DNA of 64,000 nt, from contig NC_079477.1 of NCBI RefSeq assembly GCF_026230105.1, positions 253,001 to 317,000 on the forward strand, given 5' to 3'. The notes beneath the pieces were generated by a model. The model searched no databases. It had not been told where the DNA came from and saw only the letters and a list, made by a program, of their open reading frames with translations. Positions 57,305 through 64,000 of this stretch are shown here, in pieces; position 1 is the first letter of the stretch; each line of letters starts with the position of its first letter. A program made the position numbers and the translations under genes. The stretch comes from Diorhabda sublineata. Taxonomy: Eukaryota; Arthropoda; Insecta; Coleoptera; Chrysomelidae.

Positions 57305-57830
57305 TAAGCGCGCATGCGCCAAAGGATATAGACCGTCAGCTGCTTATCCTGAAGTTTACGATCTATCGTATCTGTAGACAAATCTGTGTAGCCGTCACCT
57401 TCGTTTGTATAACGGCTTTTTTTTGTTTTGTCGTGAAAATAATTGACATACAAATAGGGCATCGGATTGGTTGAAAACTACAACTAAAATTCGTAATTTA
57501 TTCAAACAAGTGTATGGCTATGAATGTTTGTCGTTTCGACGTGCTTAAAATATCAAATTAGTCGAAAGACTTGTTCGATTTGACTGTCGGCAAAATATTT
57601 CAATATGCGAAAAATTTGTGTCAAACTGGTGCCTCATTTCAGCCACATTATCCACCGGATCTCGCACCGTGCGACTTCTACTTCTTCCTTAAGGTCAAAT
57701 CTGTATTAAAACGAAAAATATCCAAGTCTGTTAACGCCGAGAAAGAAAAAAACGATGCGTTTCCTGAAGGAAATCACTTCCTGAATTGTTTCGAACAATG
57801 GAAAATTCGCTTGGAGCAATAGTTTCTTAG
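57305..57830 (+). mobile_element. Internally deleted mariner-type element
   Basis: The leader gcgcgcatgcgccaaaggat with gtcagctgcttatcctgaag resembles mariner leaders. At 57473-57545 a frame reads KTTTKIRNLFKQVYGYECLS, the N-terminal helix region (KTxxExxxMxKxxYGxExxS). About 70 bases later, PHYPPDLAPCDFYFFLKVKS then VLKRK, and further FEQWKIRLEQ, match the HPPYSPDLAPCDFFLFPKLK and CFEQWKxRxxxC blocks with the third Asp kept. The whole middle of the transposase is missing, so this is a deletion derivative that could only have moved with outside help. Confidence 0.72.
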
Positions 57831-57839
57831 TAGCCAGCC

Positions 57840-58440
57840 ACACCTCTTATTATTGTTTAAAAAAATATGGATTGGAATTCGAAATTTTATAATAAAATAA
57901 GTTATTATGAATTAAACACTCTCCCAAATCACAATAAATTTATTTCTGAGGCTCTCGATGGTCTCGAAGTGTACATATATAAATGGAAAATATATTTCTG
58001 GTTGATGCTTTCGATGATTGTATTTTCACAATATCAGTTTCTCGTTACCGATACTTATTCTTCTATCCTATTTGATAGATGAATGTTGATTGGGAAGCCC
58101 CTATCATCTCATTATTTTGCAAGCCACTGATTTTTCTTTTGAAATCCCACCATTAGAGTTCGTTCTTTCGTATGCCCGTATTTCATGATTTTTTGCTGGT
58201 GTACGATAAATTCTCTGCAACTGTTCGCAATATCTGGAATCTTTTGTAAGAATCAACCGTTTACGTATATTTATCACAATCACATGAACCGATTCGAAAT
58301 ACCATGGATTAGACAAAAAAATTATCATCGGAAAAAACTTATTCAATATATTATTTTATCGCAAATTATTAAAATTATGTTTTGGACGTCGAAACTATAA
58401 TTAACTTTTTTGATTTATAATATAGTGATAAGTTGATTCA
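57840..58440. other. AT-rich gap, no gene recognised
   Basis: No supported gene or repeat. Confidence 0.4.
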
Positions 58441-58449
58441 TTTTATCCA

Positions 58450-58566
58450 TTTGGGAGAAAATTTGGGAGCTGTCAGTGATTGGCAGGTTGAAAAGTTCCA
58501 CCAAGATATTACATCAATGGAAATTCGGTTTAAAGGACGACGGGTTCCTCATAAAAGGAAAAAGTG
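58450..58566 (+). pseudogene. Fragment of a repeated arthropod protein family
   Basis: One frame reads LGENLGAVSDWQVEKFHQDI then TSMEIRFKGRRVPHKRKK and a stop. I recognise the pattern FPENLGAVSDEHGERFHQDI, then MEKRYQGRW, which ends many predicted proteins in arthropods and some cnidarians, often in multiple copies. Upstream, LIHFIH may be a remnant of the KIHFLHSHLDYF block. The family's function is unknown to me; its copy number suggests a link to transposons. Only about 40 codons survive. Confidence 0.6.
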
Positions 58567-58569
58567 ATT

Positions 58570-61395
58570 TTTTCGAATTTGTATAGGTCTTTATCACAAT
58601 ATGTATTCTTGTGTAACTACAAAAAAATCTTTTTGTCGACCAGTGTTAATTTTAAAGGTTCGGTCTATTTGGAAGCTAAATCGAGTTTCAAGTTACTTGT
58701 CAATTACGATGACATAACGGAATGTGTTACCGGGAATAATTTGTGTCATAAAACGTAGTGATATGCCGCAAATTAACTGGTACGTTTGATAATTCCACTA
58801 GAGCGTGTTATTAATTTTCGTCTAATTTAAAATAATTTCCATGGCGGTTATTTTCTAATTCTCAAATTACTTGATTGTCAATTATTATCAATAATTCTCA
58901 GACCATGTGTGGTAAACACACATATTGTGGTCTGAAGCACTTTTCATTATGTCGTCTGTCACTGCAAGACAACGACGAATCGTCCATTTTTCATCGGCTA
59001 CATTCGTCGAACAAACATTTCACCTTTTACATTTTTCACGGTGAATATTTGTCATACTCAATCAGGAGAGAAAAATGATTGATTGTTCCGCTGACGAGTC
59101 CGACTTTTATTTTATGATTAGGAAAATTTACTTAATCGGCTGTCCGTTCCGTCCAGTTGAGTGCTGCGGCATGGAAATGACACAAATAGCTTGAAAAGAT
59201 CGATACGTTGAACCGAATTTAAAAAAGTTGGATATTCAAAAAATGAACACGGTGCAATCATCCGCAAATATCAATCTACAATATACGAACGAAAATATTT
59301 TGTTACGAGACTTGCAATTAATTAAATAATCACTGTACAAGTAAGTTGTCCATCATTTAAAAAATGTCACCAAAAGTTTATTTTACGATATTTGAAATTT
59401 GAATATTAATTCATGTTTACGCGATGTTAAATAGAAAAATATTGGTGGAAAATTATTTAAGTTTAAAGCTGACAGCTGACGTTTATTTTATTCATTAATG
59501 TTAATATACATGTGGCTTATTTAGAGTTTTCTTAGTTATAAAAACGCTCAAGATATTTTCAACCCAAAATCTGTCGATTTGTTGCATATCGGCCAATATC
59601 TCAAATTAATTACGTTTAAAAATAAGCGAATTAAAACTTTTTTCATTCTCTAAATGACGCAAAATTTCCCGCGACCATATTCCATCTCCTATTTACCCAG
59701 TGATGGATGTTCAACGTTATTCATCTTCATTAAAACACTGAATGAACAATTTTTAAGAGAATGCGTGGATTGAAAATCGGTTTTTGTTACAAAGGCCATT
59801 GCACGAGGTATTTTTTCACATAGTTGCAAGAGATTTCGTTGTTTGGTTTCATCGAATACGTTTTTTTATCTTTCATAAAAACGCGGAGTTGATTGAAATG
59901 GAAAGTTGATATCTTTCAGTTTTTCCGTGCACTTTTGACACGTTTCATTCACTATTTGGAAAAATTACACTCACAAAAAACGTTGTGATCATAAAATATA
60001 CACAGCAACTGAATACAACCCTTCGTTTATACATCATAAATATTTAAACCTAATTATTACAATATTTCGTTTGTGTAATCACTTTTAATTGAATCAGATA
60101 TCAAAAAATATTAATTATCAACAGACTGGCAACTTTGATCGAATGTAGTAACTTGAATATTCACGTTTATCTAATCACCAAATCTCTTAAATTTATTTAA
60201 AAATCGTTTCATTAAAAATAATATTTGTTAATACTAATACATTCGGGATTAAGTTGAATCTACTACTTAAATATTTCCAGTATCCCTTTCCATTTTAATC
60301 GATGGTTTAGTCACACATGAGTAATTTGAATTTCTTGTATTTGTACTACGTATACATAGAAATCCCTTTCGAACTAAGTAGAGGGTACAATAATGAACTA
60401 AATTATTGCCCGCTTTAAACCCCAATTTATCGAGATACATTGTTCGAACGTCAAAGTACATCTACAAATTCAACCCCTCCGTGCCATTTACTTCACGCCG
60501 TTGACATACCTATGATTGTATAGTAAATAGGGGTACGGATGACAAAATATTTTTATTAAACGCGTAAAAGGAAATTCAGGAAATTGTTTGGTATTTGTAT
60601 CTTCCAAATAAACGGAAAAAATATCATTTGTGTCAGTTTGAAATAGCGCCGATTAGGAATTTTTAATCTGTACCTTTTTACTTCGATAAAAACCAGCAGT
60701 TTTATAGTGCTGTATCTCGAAAATATAATGGACGTGAAGAGACTTGAGGCGAAGCTTTCTTTCAGCAACATCGTTTCTTAAATGTTTCAGTACAAACGTT
60801 TGTAAAATAAACTGTTTCCTCATAGTCCAAGAAAACATTGACTATGACCCTGATGTATGATGAATTTTATTAAAAGGCCTTTTCAGAGCAATAAGAGTCA
60901 CTCATACCCTTGGACTTTCCTTTACAGTAGCAATAAATTTTCTACTGGAAAGGACGTTTTTCAAAATTTCAATGTGGTTTCCCATGAACTATCCTATTCC
61001 AGTTTCACCATTTGTTTTGTGTACCAATCTTTTTTGATTTTATAGTTTGTAGTAAATTAATTCAAGAAAATGTTTATTCACATCTACTACAAGAAAAAAG
61101 TTGCTACTACTTATTACCTTTCCTCGATATATCTTTCTAATTCACGATAACCTTGAAAACATCGACAAGGTTATAGAATTATTGATTTCTTTTAAGAAAA
61201 TTCCTCAAAGTATGTAATGAAAATTCCTCATTATATTTTTCCAGTGATTCACTGACATAATTGGTATGAAGAATGTGACACAATTCGTTGGAAGAATGCC
61301 ACATACTTGAAATCAACATCACTTTCACCTCGATACAGGACCGTCACAATCATTCGAAATCCAAAAATTCTCATTAATTTCATTGAAGATGAACA
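58570..61395. other. Long AT-rich gap, no gene recognised
   Basis: About 2.8 kb without a recognised gene or repeat. Open frames are short and compositionally random. Confidence 0.4.
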
Positions 61396-61400
61396 AAGTC

Positions 61401-62190
61401 AGACACACAGATGGCGCTGCAATTGACAAATCCATTTGACGTTTACGTAGTACCAACTTCCAAAATACTACGTGCAAAATTTCATGACAATTCGATTAGT
61501 CAGAAAAAAATTGACGGTCTCTTAAGTTAAGCTGGAAATGGATTCAAAATTATTTCGTATTTTGCTTCTTGTTGGAAAAAAAACACTGTACAAGTTTAGC
61601 AACGGTTTCAATGGTTATAGACACCGACGATGGTGAACATTCTGGTCGTTTAATTGAGGTGTGTAATCCAAAAAAACATTTTTTTCATCAATTATGCATG
61701 AAAATAAGACTTTCACAAAGTATTTTCAAAAACAACAACGTGTTGATGATTCAAAGCAATGTCTGTACCAATAAATTCGATTTTTCGCGTCGACATGTAA
61801 CAATGGATGCGACATGGATCTATCACTATACTCCTGAATCAAAACGATCATCATCTGAGTGGCCTGCACCCGGTGAACCAACCACCTCCTAAGTGTGCAA
61901 CGACCCAACAGTCAGCTAGGAAAGGAAAATCAAGGAAAAAATACTTCACTGTTTCACAAAGACGATGCACATTCACAACGATGGTTAAATTGAACGAATT
62001 ACACTTTGTTTCCTCATCTGGTACCCAGTAACTACTGGCTATTCGCTGATATCAAAAATAAGAAAGAAAAAGAAAGAAATTAAGCGGAAATGGAGAAGGA
62101 ATTTGCTTATTTTGAGGTAATAGACAAATCCTTCTACAAGAGCGGTATCGAGAAGATACAGAAGCGTTGGAATGATTGTATTTGAAAGGT
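61401..62190 (+). pseudogene. Irritans-type mariner pseudogene
   Basis: The leader agacacacagatggcgctgc is shared with 32871. A long frame at 61569-61892 contains KKHCTSLATVSMVIDTDDGE HSGR-like remnants of the N-terminus, then RRHVTMDATWIYHYTPESKR and SSSEWPAPGEPTTS. This is the mariner block RRYVTMDETWIHHYTPESKR with the Glu of DET changed to Ala. After a frame change come TTQQSARKGKS, VKLNELHFV, a degraded PPYSPDLAPSD region, and DKSFYKSGIEKIQKRWNDCI. The second catalytic block is unreadable. The likeness of MDxTWIxHYTPES...EWxAxGEP to Himar1 supports the irritans group. Confidence 0.85.
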
Positions 62191-62199
62191 TAGAAACTG

Positions 62200-63325
62200 G
62201 CTACTAGGCAAACCAGCTTCAATCCCTGTAGAACGTACTCGTTATTAGTTTTCTCAATTCAATGCAAAATTTCAAAAAGTCCTATAGCAGTTGTTGAATA
62301 CAGAATGGAATAATTTAGACTAAGAACTTACAGCAATGGTATCGAGATTAATTTTTAACTTCAATTCCAAATGCCATTTGCTCTAATTTATAAATCAAAT
62401 TGAATAAATACGTAATTTCATTTCATAATTTTTGTCAATATTTATTGCAATGTTAATAATATCAAAGATAGAAATTGAATTTATCTAAAACGCAATCGTC
62501 AAAAATAAACGATGATTTTTCTGTGGAATAAAGTGTAATAAAAAATCTAAATTTACAATTAAAAGTAATATTTGCGTTATAAAATTCGTGGAATTATACA
62601 GTACGGCTGGGAACGACTCTGCTTAATGTCAAGAACACCCCATATGACAAACGTGAAGGCAGCCCAAGCATCCATCCTCGTGACTCGAGTATTCGCAACC
62701 TCGAAATCGCGTTTCTCTTATTGTTCCCTTACGGTTTCTATTTACCCTTATATCCCTATCCTTATTCATGTTGTTACTTCCACTCTTCCTTGTGTAAAAG
62801 GGAACATATTCGCTTATATTGGTTAGATATTGGTAGGACGCCGCGCCGGCCGTATCAATTGGACTATGGAATTTTCGTTAATTTTTTCTCAGTTAAACAG
62901 TCTCAATAATACTTATTAAAACAACCGCTCGACAGGTTTTTGAGTTGGTATAACTGTAATCGTTTCATATTTATTTTACCGGTATACGTTAAACTGTTTA
63001 ATATTGAAACCATTTATTATTTTATTTATCTAGTGTAGTTGATATTTCCTTTGGAAGAACCCCTCTAAGAGTTTTATCTCGTCTCGTTCCTCACGCCTTT
63101 TTCGAATTCAATTATCAAATACATGACACGTCCGTCAAACGTCACCGTTTCTATTTACCGTCTAATTAAACAGCTACCAAAAAGGGGTCGGTGTACATTT
63201 TGATGGAAATAAGGGGAACATATCTACCCCTTAACTTATTCCCAATAGTCGCCCGCGTCATTGGTATACTTGAAATAAGTTAACATTTGTTTATTTTACG
63301 TCTCTGTGGGAATGTCTCGCGGGGT
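62200..63325. other. Gap with less AT-rich patches near 62630-62860 and 63050-63330
   Basis: An 84-codon frame (62572-62826) and phrases like gacgccgcgccggccgtatc and gtcccgcccgcg-type runs stand out. There is no recognised protein and no splice structure. These could be conserved elements. Confidence 0.25.
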
Positions 63326-63334
63326 TTATCGATA

Positions 63335-63706
63335 TATAAAGGATGTCCCACGACTAGATAAAACTAACTGTATATGGCAAAATAATCGACTGTAATTTTG
63401 TTATTTCGAATAGAACATCCTGTATATTAATACATTTTTGGAATCTACGTAAAATTTTATTATACTTTTGTCTAAAAATGTTTTTCGAATAATGCATACT
63501 TTTTGAGTTATTAATTTTTTTGTAAAAAATTCGACCGTTGCAGACCCTTATAAATTATTTTTTTACTAGGATACCCTTAAAGATATGAAAATGGTTTTTA
63601 TTCGGTTGCTTTTAGCAAGGCTAGAAGTATTCGAATCTATATTGGAAACTTTTTCATTTTATACAGGGTATGTATAAAAAGTGTTCAAAGTTCAACTTTA
63701 TATCAG
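63335..63706 (+). mobile_element. One-armed, truncated copy of the foldback family
   Basis: Starts tatataaaggatgtcccacg and follows the left arm of 34640: actgtaattttgttatttcg, catcctgtatattaatacat, aattcgaccgttgcagaccc, ttatacagggtatgtataaa, then caaagttcaacttta. It ends before the internal atcacccgg block. The right arm is absent. The aactaactgtatatggcaaaa phrase is shared with the copy at 53229 but not with 34640, so these two are closer to each other. Confidence 0.85.
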
Positions 63707-63709
63707 TCA

Positions 63710-64000
63710 TTTTAACATACGGTACATAACCGATTTGTGCACTTTTTTGAAGTTTTCTGGACTAACCACGTCAGTGACACGATTTATTGATTAATATATT
63801 TATTAATCCGTACCAAAAAGTGGAAGATTAACAAATCTAATAACGTAGTGAACGAAATAATTCTACTTTCTAATTCTATCGTACTATTATATAAAGTGGA
63901 ATAATTCGAGAGTCGCAAGGCGTCGCATGTAGATTTTGGATCAGAGTAGGCTTGAACTGAGTGCATTTCGATGTTTCACCTCCAGAGCTAGCTCTAGCTA
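63710..64000. other. Window end, nothing recognised
   Basis: No supported gene or repeat. Confidence 0.4.

Noticed and set aside
1..64000. CRISPR arrays, operons or a prophage
   Set aside because: No regularly spaced repeats or dense coding; composition and elements are those of an insect nuclear genome.

Overview
The window looks like a piece of an AT-rich insect nuclear genome. Long non-coding stretches are broken by decayed transposons typical of insects: several mariner lineages, Tc1, Helitron, Penelope, RTE-like and R1-like non-LTR elements, a Crypton-type tyrosine recombinase, and foldback elements. There are no bacterial operons, no CRISPR array, and I saw no convincing tRNA or rRNA. 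The mix would fit a beetle or another holometabolous insect, but the sequence alone does not fix the order.

No complete host gene is visible. The host part is best read as intronic and intergenic DNA with a few candidate exons. The strongest is 47559-47607 (+), which has a good acceptor, one open frame, a GTGAGT donor, and a GTAAGC donor-like hexamer directly after the acceptor, as in a recursive-splicing exon. Other candidates are an acidic last exon at 19699-19845 (-), proline/serine-rich or lysine/glutamate-rich last exons at 29575-29709 (+) and 18829-18934 (+), small internal exons at 54356-54403 (-) and 17891-17916 (-), and a possible first exon in a CpG-dense patch at 36357-36425 (-). 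All are predicted by eye from splice signals and open frames. They do not join into one obvious gene, and strands differ.

Layout. 0.3-2 kb: three degenerate copies of an LTR-like repeat (a fourth at 31.4 kb). 3.8-4.6 kb: mariner-like DDE pseudogene. 6.5-7.1 kb: Tc1-like relic. 11.4-12 kb: Penelope-like relic with a GIY-YIG signature. 14-15.5 kb: three small mariner-type pieces. 19.2-19.5 kb: Helitron helicase piece. 21-22.8 kb: RTE-like tail, mariner 5' half, RTE-like RT piece. 23.7-25.1 kb: AT-rich repeat block with degenerate internal repeats. 26.1-27.2 kb: duplicated repeat. 27.6 kb: tyrosine recombinase relic. 28.0-28.5 kb: R1/jockey-like RT. 32.9-33.6 kb: irritans-type mariner. 34.6-35.9 kb: complete foldback element. 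38.4-38.7 kb: Helitron 3' end. 39.9-40.5 and 44.3-44.9 kb: two mariners of one subfamily. 41.6-42.8 kb: inverted-repeat element carrying a protein fragment. 45.9-46.4 kb: 5' end of another mariner lineage. 50.7-51.6 kb: Mos1-like mariner. 53.2-53.7 and 63.3-63.7 kb: one-armed copies of the foldback family. 56.5, 57.4 and 61.4 kb: further mariner-type relics. 58.4 kb: fragment of a repeated arthropod protein family.

All transposon genes here carry stops, frameshifts, deletions or lost catalytic residues, so none looks active. The most unusual items are the putative recursive-splice exon, the long foldback element with its relatives, and the inverted-repeat element enclosing a coding fragment with an acidic tail.
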